Shown here: in pieces, positions 1 through 8,927 of the stretch
Layout of the letters: each line of letters begins with the position of its first letter
Position numbering within the stretch: the first letter of the stretch is position 1
Assembly: GCF_003208215.1 (NCBI RefSeq)
Contig: NZ_QKLW01000008.1
Location: 62,001-126,000 of the forward strand
Origin: Marinomonas alcarazii
Lineage (GTDB): Bacteria > Pseudomonadota > Gammaproteobacteria > Pseudomonadales > Marinomonadaceae
Direction of reading: 5' to 3'
Length of the DNA: 64,000 nt
Program-made: the position numbers and the translations under genes
The notes under the pieces: model-generated
What the model was told of the DNA's origin: nothing
Seen by the model: the letters and a program-made list of their open reading frames with translations, nothing else
Databases searched by the model: none

Positions 1-2048
1 AATTCGCGTAAATAAGACAAAGAAGATTGTCCTGTTCCAAAGTCATCAATCGCCAAATGAACCCCCATTTCTTGCAATGCCTTTAGTACGCCAATCACTT
101 TTTCTCGGTCTTTCATGACCGCACTTTCAGTAACTTCTAACGCCAAAGCACGCACGGGTAAATCGTATTTCTTTAGGGCTTTCGCTACCGTATTTGGTAA
201 ACGTTCGTCCAGAAGATCATGAGCGGACAAGTTCACTGCAACACGTATTTCATGCCCAGCCGCCCACCACTGGCTTAGCTGAGATAGCACCGAGTTAACT
301 ATCCATTTGGTTAGCTGCTGAATACTACCGGCATGTTCAAGCACAGCGATAAATTCATCCGGTGGCAAAAAGCCAAGCTCAGGATGAATCCAGCGAATCA
401 AGGCTTCCGCTTCTTGGCAGTCATTTGAAGCAACACCGACTTTAGGTTGGTAAACCACAAACAACTGATTTGCCTCTAGCGCAGCTGGCAAGTCGCGAAT
501 AATGGTTAATTGTCGACGGTGGTTCTCATCTTGGCCCACCACATAAAACACAACCCCATCGCTTTCTTCACGCGCTTTGTCCGAGACGATCTCTAAACGG
601 CGCATTGCACTATTCACACTGGCTGTGGCGTGTTCAAAAGGGAGTACGCCGATACTAATATCAAGATGGATATTGGAGCCTTTTTCAACTTCGAAATCCA
701 CATTAAAAAGCTGTTTTAGGTTAAAGCAATCTTGTTCGTTAATCGTACGATCAAACAGGACTAAGAACTTATCTCCCGTCTGTCTCGCGATCATGGTTGC
801 ATCATGACCCCATAACTTAAGTCGCTCAGCCACTTTAGATAACATGATATTGCCAACATCAAAGCCCAACATATTATTAATACGTTTAAAGTGTCGGACG
901 TTAATAGTCACCAAACTACCCTGCTCTCTTGGCAGAGCCTCAGACAAATAAAACTCAACCGCACTTTGATTAAATAACCCCGTAAGCTGGTCATGAGAAG
1001 CTCGATACGTCAGCTCTTCTTCGCGATTGATAATGGAATTCTGCATTGTTTTCATGGTGTTAGATAGCACACCAAATTCGCCCTCTATTTCCGGCGCGGT
1101 CACTTTTTCCTTAGTAACGCCTAGTCCAATCTGAGTTGCATAATCCACTAATCGGCCAATCGGTTTGGTCATATTTCGCGCCAGTGCGATACCAAACAAC
1201 AAGGCTAAAGCAAGCGCACCGGTAAAGATCCATATCAACTGAGTACGCGTGTCGCGATAACTTTCTAACCAAGGACCATAAGGCAAATGAATAATGCCCC
1301 ACTGATTAGGCACACCGATATCAACACCCAGAGATAAATACTTTTCATCGTTTGAGAACACAGGTGACGTGATAATGTCTTTGATATTACCAATCTCATT
1401 TAACAAGGTTTCTTTTTCGATAGACGGTAATGTCGATGCACCAGACAGCATATTTGTATCTTTCGTTTCGTAGACAAAACTAATGTCCAAGCCTGTTACA
1501 TTTTTAATACGTTCGGCCAACGCCTGATCCAACAAAAACGCCATGCCAACCCAAGCCACCACATTTGGTGCTCTGATCGGCACTAAAACAAGTTGATAAG
1601 CACGGTTATCTAACGCCACCGTCGTGCTAATAGACGACCCACGAGAGCGACGCGCCGCAAACACTAAGTCGGCAACAGTATCTGTAATATTTAACGGTTG
1701 AGTGGCAGTAATCAGTTCACCGCGAGGTGAGACGAGTAGGGAAATGTCCGCATTAATTCGTGCGCCATGATTCTGTAAAACAGAACGTATTGTTCCCGTT
1801 TCTCTGGTCGCAACAGCCTGTTTAAAACCAAAATCCGAGGTTAATATTTCGACCCCTTTGGTAAGCTGCTCGGCACGTGCGGCTAAAAATAGGTCGAAAA
1901 CATTACGGGACACGTCAATGGATTGCACCCCTTGTTTGTAGTTGTCTGCTTTTAACGATTTTAACACTGCCAACGCTGTGCCCAATTGCGCCAATGCCAG
2001 CAACAATAAGACGAACATGATTAATCGAGCTTGAAAGCTTTTTAGCAC
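1..2048 (-). CDS. Membrane GGDEF-EAL domain protein, C-terminus beyond window edge
   Basis: Cyclic-di-GMP turnover protein of the inner membrane, partial: about 682 codons are visible and the C-terminus lies off the left edge. Reading the minus strand gives a transmembrane helix (about 8-30), a long periplasmic sensor-like region, a second helix (about 265-288), a HAMP-like linker, a GGDEF domain and an EAL domain. The GGDEF signature is degenerate (TGDKF near residue 422), so cyclase activity is unlikely. The EAL domain keeps EAEALIRW near 544 and DDFGTG near the edge, so phosphodiesterase activity is plausible. The start is a GTG at 2046-2048, with AGAGG seven bases upstream and an in-frame TAA just before it. 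It is divergent from psuK. Confidence 0.85.
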   Translation of the reverse strand, partial: MLKSFQARLIMFVLLLLALAQLGTALAVLKSLKADNYKQGVQSIDVSRNVFDLFLAARAEQLTKGVEILTSDFGFKQAVATRETGTIRSVLQNHGARINADISLLVSPRGELITATQPLNITDTVADLVFAARRSRGSSISTTVALDNRAYQLVLVPIRAPNVVAWVGMAFLLDQALAERIKNVTGLDISFVYETKDTNMLSGASTLPSIEKETLLNEIGNIKDIITSPVFSNDEKYLSLGVDIGVPNQWGIIHLPYGPWLESYRDTRTQLIWIFTGALALALLFGIALARNMTKPIGRLVDYATQIGLGVTKEKVTAPEIEGEFGVLSNTMKTMQNSIINREEELTYRASHDQLTGLFNQSAVEFYLSEALPREQGSLVTINVRHFKRINNMLGFDVGNIMLSKVAERLKLWGHDATMIARQTGDKFLVLFDRTINEQDCFNLKQLFNVDFEVEKGSNIHLDISIGVLPFEHATASVNSAMRRLEIVSDKAREESDGVVFYVVGQDENHRRQLTIIRDLPAALEANQLFVVYQPKVGVASNDCQEAEALIRWIHPELGFLPPDEFIAVLEHAGSIQQLTKWIVNSVLSQLSQWWAAGHEIRVAVNLSAHDLLDERLPNTVAKALKKYDLPVRALALEVTESAVMKDREKVIGVLKALQEMGVHLAIDDFGTGQSSLSYLRE

Positions 2049-2218
2049 TATAAAACCTCTTTAATGCTGTCCTTAAATGGCCAGCTGACGAGACAAAACT
2101 CAACAAGGAATATCGAATAATAAGATTTATAACATTTTTTTACCATATCAGCCCAAAGCTCTTGTATATTTAGCAGCTTTAACATAAGTTATTATTTTAA
2201 ACTTTTGTTAACAAGCTT

Positions 2219-3295
2219 ATGAAAGACCAAACTTCTCGCGTATACGAAGCCATCAAGCTCGACCCTTTGGCATCGCAGCAAGCCCTTGCAGATCGACTCA
2301 ATATGAGTCGAGAATCCGTTGCTGGCCACATCATGCAACTCACTCGCCAAGGGTATATTCTAGGGAAAGGCTACCTACTTGCTGAACAAAATACATACGT
2401 TGTTATAGGTGGTGCCAATGTCGACATCCATGGTCGCAGCACTACAGACTTAAAAGCCTATGACTCGAACCCAGGAACCATCAACCAAAGCCCTGGTGGC
2501 GTCGGCCGCAATATCGCTGAAAATCTGGCTCGGCTCGGAGAAAATGTACATCTGTTAGCCCCAATTGGATTAGACCAGCGCGGTGATTGGCTCATTGAGC
2601 AAACCCGCATGAGCGGTGTCGACATGCATCATGTGCTACGTATTGATACCTTGCCCACAGGCACCTATTTGGCTATCAATAATGACAATGGCGAACTGCA
2701 AGCCGCCATTGCAGACATGCGTATAATTGACACGCTAGACCAGCAAAAGTTAAGCAGTAAGCTGTCTTTACTACAGAGCGCTTATCGCATTATTGTCGAT
2801 GCGAATTTATCTGCCGACGTCATTTCTTGGCTAAGCCAGCAGACCCTGTCTACTCGTTTCATTGCCGATGCGGTCTCTACAGCAAAAGCGCCTCGCTTAC
2901 GCCCTATCTTATCGCAGCTAGCACTATTAAAAGTCAATCAGGATGAAGCCAGAGCCATTCTAAATTGCGACGAAACAGACCCTGAAAAACTGGCAAAAGC
3001 CTTACTTGATTCTGGCGTAGAAGAAGTATTGCTCAGTTTAGGCAGTCAAGGGGTTTTATTTTTCAGCGCAACCGAGTGTCAACGTAAAGCTTGCCATCCA
3101 AGCACCCCTGTCAGCGACAGCGGAGCGGGTGATGCATTACTGGCGGGCTATTTAAGCGCTCGTCAGCAAAATAAAGATCTCGACCAGTCTTTATCTTTCG
3201 CTTTAGCTTGTGCCGCAATGACACTGGAAAGCCCTTACGCCAATCACCCAGAACTTACCATTCAACATGTCACTCAATGGATAGAAAAATTATGA
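2219..3295 (+). CDS. psuK: Pseudouridine kinase (PfkB family) with N-terminal winged helix
   Basis: Phosphorylates pseudouridine to pseudouridine 5'-phosphate, the first step of pseudouridine catabolism in the cytoplasm. The 358-residue protein begins with a helix-turn-helix region (about 1-55, with SQQALADRLNMSRESVAGHI), followed by a PfkB/ribokinase fold. The fold shows the N-terminal GGANVDIHG, the substrate motif GGVGRNIAENLARLG and the C-terminal ATP/catalytic motif DSGAGDALLAGYL. The stop overlaps the start of psuG as ATGA, so the two are translationally coupled. The kinase function rests mainly on this pairing, since PfkB kinases are hard to tell apart by sequence. The N-terminal helix-turn-helix could bind DNA or be a structural leftover. 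The ATG has only a weak ribosome-binding site. Confidence 0.88.
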   Translation: MKDQTSRVYEAIKLDPLASQQALADRLNMSRESVAGHIMQLTRQGYILGKGYLLAEQNTYVVIGGANVDIHGRSTTDLKAYDSNPGTINQSPGGVGRNIAENLARLGENVHLLAPIGLDQRGDWLIEQTRMSGVDMHHVLRIDTLPTGTYLAINNDNGELQAAIADMRIIDTLDQQKLSSKLSLLQSAYRIIVDANLSADVISWLSQQTLSTRFIADAVSTAKAPRLRPILSQLALLKVNQDEARAILNCDETDPEKLAKALLDSGVEEVLLSLGSQGVLFFSATECQRKACHPSTPVSDSGAGDALLAGYLSARQQNKDLDQSLSFALACAAMTLESPYANHPELTIQHVTQWIEKL

Positions 3296-4197
3296 ATCAA
3301 TACCTAGATATCAACCCAGATGTTGCCGCAGCGATTGCAGCAGGAAAACCGGTTGTTGCCTTAGAAAGCACGATTATTTCTCATGGCATGCCTTGGCCAC
3401 AAAATGCCGAGACAGCAAAAAAAGTTGAACAAATTATCCGTGATAATGGCGCAGTCCCAGCCACAATCGCGATCATTGATGGCCGCCTTAAAGCGGGTCT
3501 AAGCAATGACGAAATTGACACGTTAGCAAAAGCTGGATTGTCCGTGACCAAATGTTCTCGTCGAGACTTACCCTTTGTTGTCGCACAAAAACAACACGGT
3601 GCAACCACAGTTGCAGCGACAATGATTATTGCGGCGATGGCAGGCATTAAAGTGTTTGCCACTGGCGGCATTGGTGGTGTTCACCGTGGCGCTCAGCAAA
3701 CATTTGATATTTCTGCCGACCTGCAAGAGCTTTCAAAAACCGATGTTGCTGTCGTATGTGCTGGCGCAAAATCGATTCTTGACCTTGCACTAACACGGGA
3801 ATATTTGGAGACTCAAGGTGTACCTGTTTTAGGCTTTAAAACAGACACTTTGCCTGCTTTTTATACGCGTGAAAGCGATCAAACGGTAGATTACAACATG
3901 CAGTCTGCCAGCGACATTGCCGAGTTCATCAAGGCAAAATGGGAAATGCAACTGCATGGTGGAGCGATCATCGCCAACCCGATTCCGGAAGAATTTGCCA
4001 TGGATAAAACCGCTATCGACGCGGCCATCAATCAAGCTCTAGCGGAAATGGAAGAACAAGGTGTAGCAGGTAAAGAATCCACGCCATTCTTACTAGCACG
4101 AGTTGCGGAGCTAACAGGTGGAGACAGCTTAGCAAGTAACATCCAGCTAGTGTTTAACAACGCTCGCCTTGCTGCCGAGATTGCAGCGGCGCTATAA
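3292..4197 (+). CDS. psuG: Pseudouridine-5'-phosphate glycosidase
   Basis: Cleaves the C-C glycosidic bond of pseudouridine 5'-phosphate to uracil and ribose 5-phosphate. The 301-residue protein has the family's N-terminal ALESTIISHGMPWPQN segment with the conserved Glu at residue 25. It also has the TKCSRRDLPF block and the glycine-rich FATGGIGGVHRGA motif, and length is normal for the family. An upstream in-frame start at 3208 exists, but the ATG at 3292 was chosen because it overlaps the psuK stop (ATGA) and begins exactly where family similarity begins. No pseudouridine transporter gene lies beside the pair. Confidence 0.95.
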   Translation: MNQYLDINPDVAAAIAAGKPVVALESTIISHGMPWPQNAETAKKVEQIIRDNGAVPATIAIIDGRLKAGLSNDEIDTLAKAGLSVTKCSRRDLPFVVAQKQHGATTVAATMIIAAMAGIKVFATGGIGGVHRGAQQTFDISADLQELSKTDVAVVCAGAKSILDLALTREYLETQGVPVLGFKTDTLPAFYTRESDQTVDYNMQSASDIAEFIKAKWEMQLHGGAIIANPIPEEFAMDKTAIDAAINQALAEMEEQGVAGKESTPFLLARVAELTGGDSLASNIQLVFNNARLAAEIAAAL

Positions 4198-4206
4198 ATT
4201 CTGCGA

Positions 4207-4246
4207 GACAACTATTGGCACGCATTTAATTTTGCCAATAGTTGTC
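4207..4246. terminator. Hairpin shared by the 3' ends of psuG and rlmF
   Basis: A perfect 14-base inverted repeat, GACAACTATTGGCA at 4207-4220 and TGCCAATAGTTGTC at 4233-4246, separated by 12 bases. It lies just after the psuG stop, and its right arm encodes the last sense codons of the convergent rlmF. There is no strong T-run on either side, so a bidirectional terminator is inferred from position and stem quality. Confidence 0.55.
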
Positions 4247-5206
4247 CTTCCAATAGTCAATCTGATCGTCGCCAAGAAAACTCCACGCAACGAATCGGCT
4301 GATTTTCTGGCCTTGCGCCATTTCAATCGTTTTCACTTGGCGAGCACCAACCTCTTTTAATGTCCGATAAATCGCCTCTAAATTACCCTGACGTGCCACC
4401 AAAGACGTAAACCAAAAGCAACGATCTGCGTATTGCACACTTTCTTTGACCATACGAGACACAAAACCTGCTTCACCACCGTCACACCATAACTCGGCGG
4501 CGGTACCGCCAAAATTAAGCAACGGCTTGGCAGCGGTTGTTTTGCCTTTCACACCACGCCATTTGCGCTGGGACTCATCGGTCATGGCAGATTCGCTGGT
4601 GTGGAATGGTGGATTACAAAGGGTCAAATCAAAACGATCTTTTTCCTTCCACACGCCGTCAAATAACTTGGCAGGCTGAGTTTGCAGACGCACATTAATG
4701 GCACTTTTCAAACAAGCATTAGATTTAACAATGGTTTCACAGGTTGCCACTGCCACCGGATTAACGTCCGAACCAACAAACTGCCAGCCATATTCTTGAT
4801 GACCAATAATCGGGTACACGCAATTTGCCCCAACGCCAACGTCTAGCACTTTCACACCTTTACCACGTGGAATAACGCCGTCGTTACAACTTGCTAATAG
4901 ATCTGCCAGATAATGAATGTAATCGGCTCTACCTGGAATCGGAGGACAAAGGTAACCCGGTGGAATATCCCAAAAGGCAACACCATAGAAATGACTAAGC
5001 AAGGCACGGTTTAAGGTTTTCACCGCATCCGGATTGGCAAAGTCCACTGACTCATTACCGTATTGATTGAGTTGAATAAAACCAGAAAGTTCAGGGCAAG
5101 AATCCGCCAATAAAGCAAAGTCATAACGCGCACGGTGCGGGTTACGAGGGTGTAGTTCTAATTTATTGGAGCGTTTACTTTTCGTATTCTTGCTTTTTAA
5201 GACCAC
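4226..5206 (-). CDS. rlmF: 23S rRNA (adenine-N6)-methyltransferase RlmF (A1618 type)
   Basis: SAM-dependent methyltransferase expected to methylate N6 of A1618 in 23S rRNA. The 326-residue protein starts with a basic tail, then the family block ELHPRNPHRARYDF, a SAM-binding VLDVGVGANCVYPIIG and the catalytic NPPF motif within TLCNPPFHTS. The start is a GTG at 5204-5206 without a clear Shine-Dalgarno sequence. No other in-frame start lies before the conserved block, so the exact N-terminus is less certain than the identity. It converges on psuG and shares a hairpin with it. Confidence 0.9.
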   Translation of the reverse strand: MVLKSKNTKSKRSNKLELHPRNPHRARYDFALLADSCPELSGFIQLNQYGNESVDFANPDAVKTLNRALLSHFYGVAFWDIPPGYLCPPIPGRADYIHYLADLLASCNDGVIPRGKGVKVLDVGVGANCVYPIIGHQEYGWQFVGSDVNPVAVATCETIVKSNACLKSAINVRLQTQPAKLFDGVWKEKDRFDLTLCNPPFHTSESAMTDESQRKWRGVKGKTTAAKPLLNFGGTAAELWCDGGEAGFVSRMVKESVQYADRCFWFTSLVARQGNLEAIYRTLKEVGARQVKTIEMAQGQKISRFVAWSFLGDDQIDYWKDNYWQN

Positions 5207-5391
5207 AGGGATGCCATTGTTTTAAACCAAAATGGGAGTATAACCGAATTGCTCAGCTTCGACTAAATGTGCAGCATCTGCATGGCTATGTAAAGTAACG
5301 ACGAAGGATAAGATATGCGCTCTTTGGGCAACTCAAAGAAGTATTATCAAGAAAGCCTACCAGTCACAGCGTCATGATAAGGTTAAAGAGA

Positions 5392-5742
5392 TCATAACCA
5401 CAGGGTAAAAGGCAAAATAGATACACTCAATATTAACAGCACCGCAACAAGAGTGAAAAAAGCTTCCGCAGGATTTTGTCGCGCGTGTTGTAAATAACCC
5501 AATATCCATTGCCCAAAAGTGATAGGACGCATGGTTTTAGCCCGTGCAATTTGGTCTTCGCGAATCAACTCTCTTGCTTTGATGGCTTGCTCTTTGTCCT
5601 TCACCCATAAGCCAGCCATGGAAATTTGCCAACGCCCTGCTGTGGTTTCATAAAAGGCGATGTCATTATCAGCTAACAACTGACGGATTTCATCCGCTTC
5701 CTCTTCAGGAACGTATTTAAGACGAAAAACCAGAGTGGACAT
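5392..5742 (-). CDS. Small DUF6164-like protein with C-terminal membrane helix
   Basis: A 116-residue protein of unknown function. The soluble N-terminal part (about 1-70) resembles a small ferredoxin-like fold: it starts with MSTLVFRLKYVPEEEADEIR and contains the block GRWQISMAGLWVKD. One hydrophobic helix lies at the C-terminus (about 95-115), so it should be tail-anchored in the inner membrane. The family name DUF6164 is from memory. The start has AAGG eight bases upstream. It stands alone, with about 185 bases before rlmF and 100 bases after the EAL gene, neither holding a convincing gene. Confidence 0.7.
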   Translation of the reverse strand: MSTLVFRLKYVPEEEADEIRQLLADNDIAFYETTAGRWQISMAGLWVKDKEQAIKARELIREDQIARAKTMRPITFGQWILGYLQHARQNPAEAFFTLVAVLLILSVSILPFTLWL

Positions 5743-5842
5743 ATTGTGAGCCTTGCATTGAAGAAATTAAGCGGTAGAGAGTAAGAGAAGCGCTCTAAGA
5801 ATACAATCTTACAACCCTTCTAATGCTTTATTTTGCTGTATT

Positions 5843-7396
5843 TTACACCGCGTTATTGAACGTCATCCAGGTAATAATTTGATCTTTTGGAAGCGGCTTA
5901 CAGAAATAATAACCTTGAACCCTATCAACTCCTAACAGCCTAACATCATTGAGTTGATCTTCACGCTCTACGCCTTCTGCGACCAACTTCATACCCAGCT
6001 CTTTCGCTAAGATGGAAATCGACGTTAATACTTGGCGCGTAAATTGGTCATCTTTCAAATTGGCAATAAATACTTGATCCAGCTTTAGTGTGTCGTATGG
6101 GAAACGACGAAGAAAATCTAAACCAGAATAGCCTGTACCAAAATCATCCACCGACAGCCCAATACCCAAGGCGGTGATCTGTTCAAAACGACTCACCATT
6201 ACCGGTAACTCTTCATGATTAAGCGCGCTGGTTTCTGTTACCTCAAGTCCTAAACGGCCTATTAATTCAGGATACTCTTCTAAAATACTGACCAATTTAG
6301 GAGCAAAGCTTTCTTTAAGTAAACTAAACCTATCCACATTCACGGACGTTTTGATATCGATAAGTTGATCAGGATATTCCCGATAAAACGCGCCGACTTT
6401 ACGAATAACCAGCCAAGTAAGCTCGTCCATCAACCCCAATTGACTGGCAACTTTCACCACCACCAAAGGCGACACCTGCCCATGATTCAATGATTTCCAG
6501 CGAAGCAATGCTTCCAGCTCAAGAGGCTCCCCTGGGTTTAGCGAAACAACAGGTTGAAAGTACACCTCAATTTCAGCATTTTTAATGGCTCGCCGAACGC
6601 AATGACGTAGTGAGCGCCGAAAGTAAATACCGATTAAATGCGCATTGTAAAAAGCAAAAAATAGAAACAACCAACCAATGAATATGAAGGGAATCAAGGA
6701 GTGCAGACGTTGCCAATATAAATTAGAAGGGAGGTAAACATCTAATCTCATCGACCAATCGTCTAATGAAACCACCTCTTTATTCCAGATATCTGAATCT
6801 ATGCCATTACGATTGGAAGACAATATTCGCTTACCAATAGTCAATTCATAAAAGTAATTAGGTAATATTATAGGATCGATGAGAGTAGAGAATCGAACTG
6901 GTGGCGCCAAGCCATTTGCGCCTATACCATTTTCTCCCTGATAAAAGGCAAACAATGTTGGATTTCCTAGCGACTTTGAATGCACCAAAGAAACGGTTTT
7001 TCTCTCAGCAGCTCTTTCTATACGATTAACAATCGATGAAAATATAGGAATATCCACTGCCCCATAATTAGAACAGAACACGCGAAAATCCCGATCAAAA
7101 AGTCCGAATTCTTTGAACGTATCTGAGTAAAACGCTAATCGCTTTAAACGCTTAACATCATCCTCTTCGCAAGAAAGTTGTGCATTATCAACCACTCTTT
7201 TTAATTCAGAAAAAATACCTTCCATCTGACTTATCAGTATATTTTCAGCGGCTTTGGCTTTGTTGTCTAAGTCATTTAATAAGAAAAAATAAAGGCTAAC
7301 GGTAAATAGGAAAACGCTAATAAGCAAAGACAGGAAACCATAATAAAATAACATTTTCTTCTTGTAAGGAACCAATGCAGTAACACTGCCGAACAT
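5843..7396 (-). CDS. CSS-motif-type EAL domain phosphodiesterase
   Basis: Predicted inner-membrane c-di-GMP phosphodiesterase of 517 residues. It has a transmembrane helix at about 16-40, a periplasmic domain with paired cysteines (C76 and C108, the latter in Cys-Ser-Asn where the family has Cys-Ser-Ser), a second helix near 235-255, and a complete EAL domain with ELEALLRW, DDFGTGYSGL, KLDQVFI and VAEGVE. In known CSS-type enzymes the cysteines form a disulfide that senses periplasmic redox state; applying that here is inference. The ATG at 7396 was chosen over a TTG six codons upstream because GAGAGG sits in the right place for the ATG. No GGDEF domain is present. Confidence 0.88.
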   Translation of the reverse strand: MFGSVTALVPYKKKMLFYYGFLSLLISVFLFTVSLYFFLLNDLDNKAKAAENILISQMEGIFSELKRVVDNAQLSCEEDDVKRLKRLAFYSDTFKEFGLFDRDFRVFCSNYGAVDIPIFSSIVNRIERAAERKTVSLVHSKSLGNPTLFAFYQGENGIGANGLAPPVRFSTLIDPIILPNYFYELTIGKRILSSNRNGIDSDIWNKEVVSLDDWSMRLDVYLPSNLYWQRLHSLIPFIFIGWLFLFFAFYNAHLIGIYFRRSLRHCVRRAIKNAEIEVYFQPVVSLNPGEPLELEALLRWKSLNHGQVSPLVVVKVASQLGLMDELTWLVIRKVGAFYREYPDQLIDIKTSVNVDRFSLLKESFAPKLVSILEEYPELIGRLGLEVTETSALNHEELPVMVSRFEQITALGIGLSVDDFGTGYSGLDFLRRFPYDTLKLDQVFIANLKDDQFTRQVLTSISILAKELGMKLVAEGVEREDQLNDVRLLGVDRVQGYYFCKPLPKDQIITWMTFNNAV

Positions 7397-7498
7397 ATAA
7401 TAGTTTCCTCTCAACCTTATCTGCTCACTAATATGACATCACGGCTCGTCAACAAAAATAGCAGAAACCGCCTTAGAAAAAGCACTTATTAAGCCCAT

Positions 7499-7526
7499 AA
7501 AAAAAGACCACCCGTAGGTAGTCTTT
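7499..7526 (-). terminator. Rho-independent terminator of the eight-gene lipid operon
   Basis: On the minus strand, AAAGACTACC pairs with GGTGGTCTTT across a four-base loop (one G-U pair) and is followed by seven T. It lies 56 bases after the DUF3833 gene and before the EAL gene, so it should end the operon that begins at 14062. Confidence 0.75.
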
Positions 7527-7581
7527 CATATATAACATAAAATACAGACCATTTTCTTTAGGTATTATGTAAACCGCTCAA

Positions 7582-8133
7582 TTAGCGCGTGGCTTTTTCA
7601 ATCACAATGGATAGATACCCAACCTCAACACCAAATTTCTTCATCACAGATTCATTAATTACCACGCCCTCTTTGACCATATACATACGGTCATCGACAT
7701 TCACCTCAAGCAAGTCGCCATCATAAGGCACTTGCAAAACATAGTTCATGAACAGCGCATTTCCAGAAATTTTAATATCACCTGAGCCAACCACATCATT
7801 CGCCGTCGCTGAATAGCGCCCCTGATCGTCCGGCGTCATTATCCAAGTTCTTTTTTGTACTTCACCGTCATCAAATACAAAAACTTCCGCTAGTGTACCA
7901 ACACCATTTTCCCAACTGCCTTCTAGTGTGGCATTAAAATAGCGAGTCACTTCACCGCTACGGTTCTTTAAAATACCGTGCGCCGTGAGAGGACCTGAAA
8001 AGAAGGACTGCAATTCGAACTTAGGTTCATTTTTAGCGTACAAAGACACATCTGGTGTAGAACACGCGGTCAGCAATAACAGGCAACATACCGCGGTGAG
8101 TTTAAGCATGATTGAGCGACAAACATTCTTCAT
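7582..8133 (-). CDS. DUF3833-type lipoprotein, last gene of the RpoE/ChrR-linked operon
   Basis: Predicted envelope lipoprotein of 183 residues, function unknown. The signal peptide ends in a lipobox, LLTAC, with the lipidated Cys at residue 24. The rest is a beta-rich domain of the DUF3833 type, including FFSGPLTAHGILKNRSGEV, a family that travels with this operon in other gammaproteobacteria (recalled). The ATG at 8133 was chosen over an upstream start because AGGA lies six bases before it and it gives a clean signal peptide. It is 39 bases downstream of the preceding gene. A role in handling the lipids made by the upstream enzymes is inferred from context only. Confidence 0.82.
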   Translation of the reverse strand: MKNVCRSIMLKLTAVCCLLLLTACSTPDVSLYAKNEPKFELQSFFSGPLTAHGILKNRSGEVTRYFNATLEGSWENGVGTLAEVFVFDDGEVQKRTWIMTPDDQGRYSATANDVVGSGDIKISGNALFMNYVLQVPYDGDLLEVNVDDRMYMVKEGVVINESVMKKFGVEVGYLSIVIEKATR

Positions 8134-8172
8134 AGGATTTCCTTTAAGCATTGGACTGTATAGAAGCATTCA

Positions 8173-8922
8173 TTAGAAGTAACGATATTGGATATCGACA
8201 CTTTGGTATTTCCCTTGCTCATTACTAATATTGCCTCGCCCTGTAAAACGCAACAAACGCTTATCTTCTGGGCTATACGCAACAACAATAGGATCGACAG
8301 CCATTCTCACGAACCAAGAAACAGGTTTCAAAGAAAAGCACACAGCATCACTTTGGGTTCCGTCAACACAATCGGATTGACCAAAACGAAAGCTGTAAGT
8401 TGATTGTCTACTGGGCACAAGAAATTCAACATCCATTTCTTTACCGCTTACTAAGCTGTCCCAGTACTGGGTGACAAACGCATTAAAACCGGCATCAACG
8501 ACCACGCCACCAACCAATGGTATCGAGTCTTTTTCTATGCTTGCCTGAGTGTTTTCTTTATAACTAATTTCGAGTTGGTTCCCCGACTGTGACACATCAA
8601 TTTTTTCCCCGTTTCGTTTGTTCAACTGAGAAAAGCTCGGGGCGATTAACGACTGAGAATAATCAAGTGTCTTCGTGGCAAAGACTTCGCCATCTGGTTC
8701 TGAATATTCCACAGTGTAAGTGGAATCATTCAGCTTGGTGTGGGTTTCGCGGTAAAGTAGTGTCTTGTCATCTAAACTATAAGCACTGCCCACCACCTTC
8801 GAAATAGTCGCGTTGGCGGGATTATCTGAAATACTTTCTGCCGAACTCAATGAGCTAAACAACAGCGCCCCAGTAATCAGCACTGAAGCACAATTAAGCG
8901 ATAAAACGGCGGATCTCTTCAT
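8173..8922 (-). CDS. Uncharacterised exported protein of the lipid operon
   Basis: A 249-residue protein that I do not recognise. It has a signal peptide (about 1-29, ending SLSSAES) and no other membrane segment, so it should be periplasmic. The mature part is beta-rich, with repeated acidic and Tyr-containing strands (LLYRETHT, YTVEYSEPDGEVF) and two cysteines near 190-200 that could form a disulfide. The ATG at 8922 was chosen over one ten codons upstream because AGGAG lies eight bases before it. That AGGAG is inside the last codons of the DUF2878 gene, which implies translational coupling. Position between DUF2878 and DUF3833 suggests a shared envelope role. Confidence 0.75.
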   Translation of the reverse strand: MKRSAVLSLNCASVLITGALLFSSLSSAESISDNPANATISKVVGSAYSLDDKTLLYRETHTKLNDSTYTVEYSEPDGEVFATKTLDYSQSLIAPSFSQLNKRNGEKIDVSQSGNQLEISYKENTQASIEKDSIPLVGGVVVDAGFNAFVTQYWDSLVSGKEMDVEFLVPSRQSTYSFRFGQSDCVDGTQSDAVCFSLKPVSWFVRMAVDPIVVAYSPEDKRLLRFTGRGNISNEQGKYQSVDIQYRYF

Positions 8923-8927
8923 CTTTA

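Noticed and set aside
3208..3291. Longer version of psuG starting inside psuK
   Set aside because: Family similarity begins at the ATG at 3292, which overlaps the psuK stop in the usual ATGA manner.
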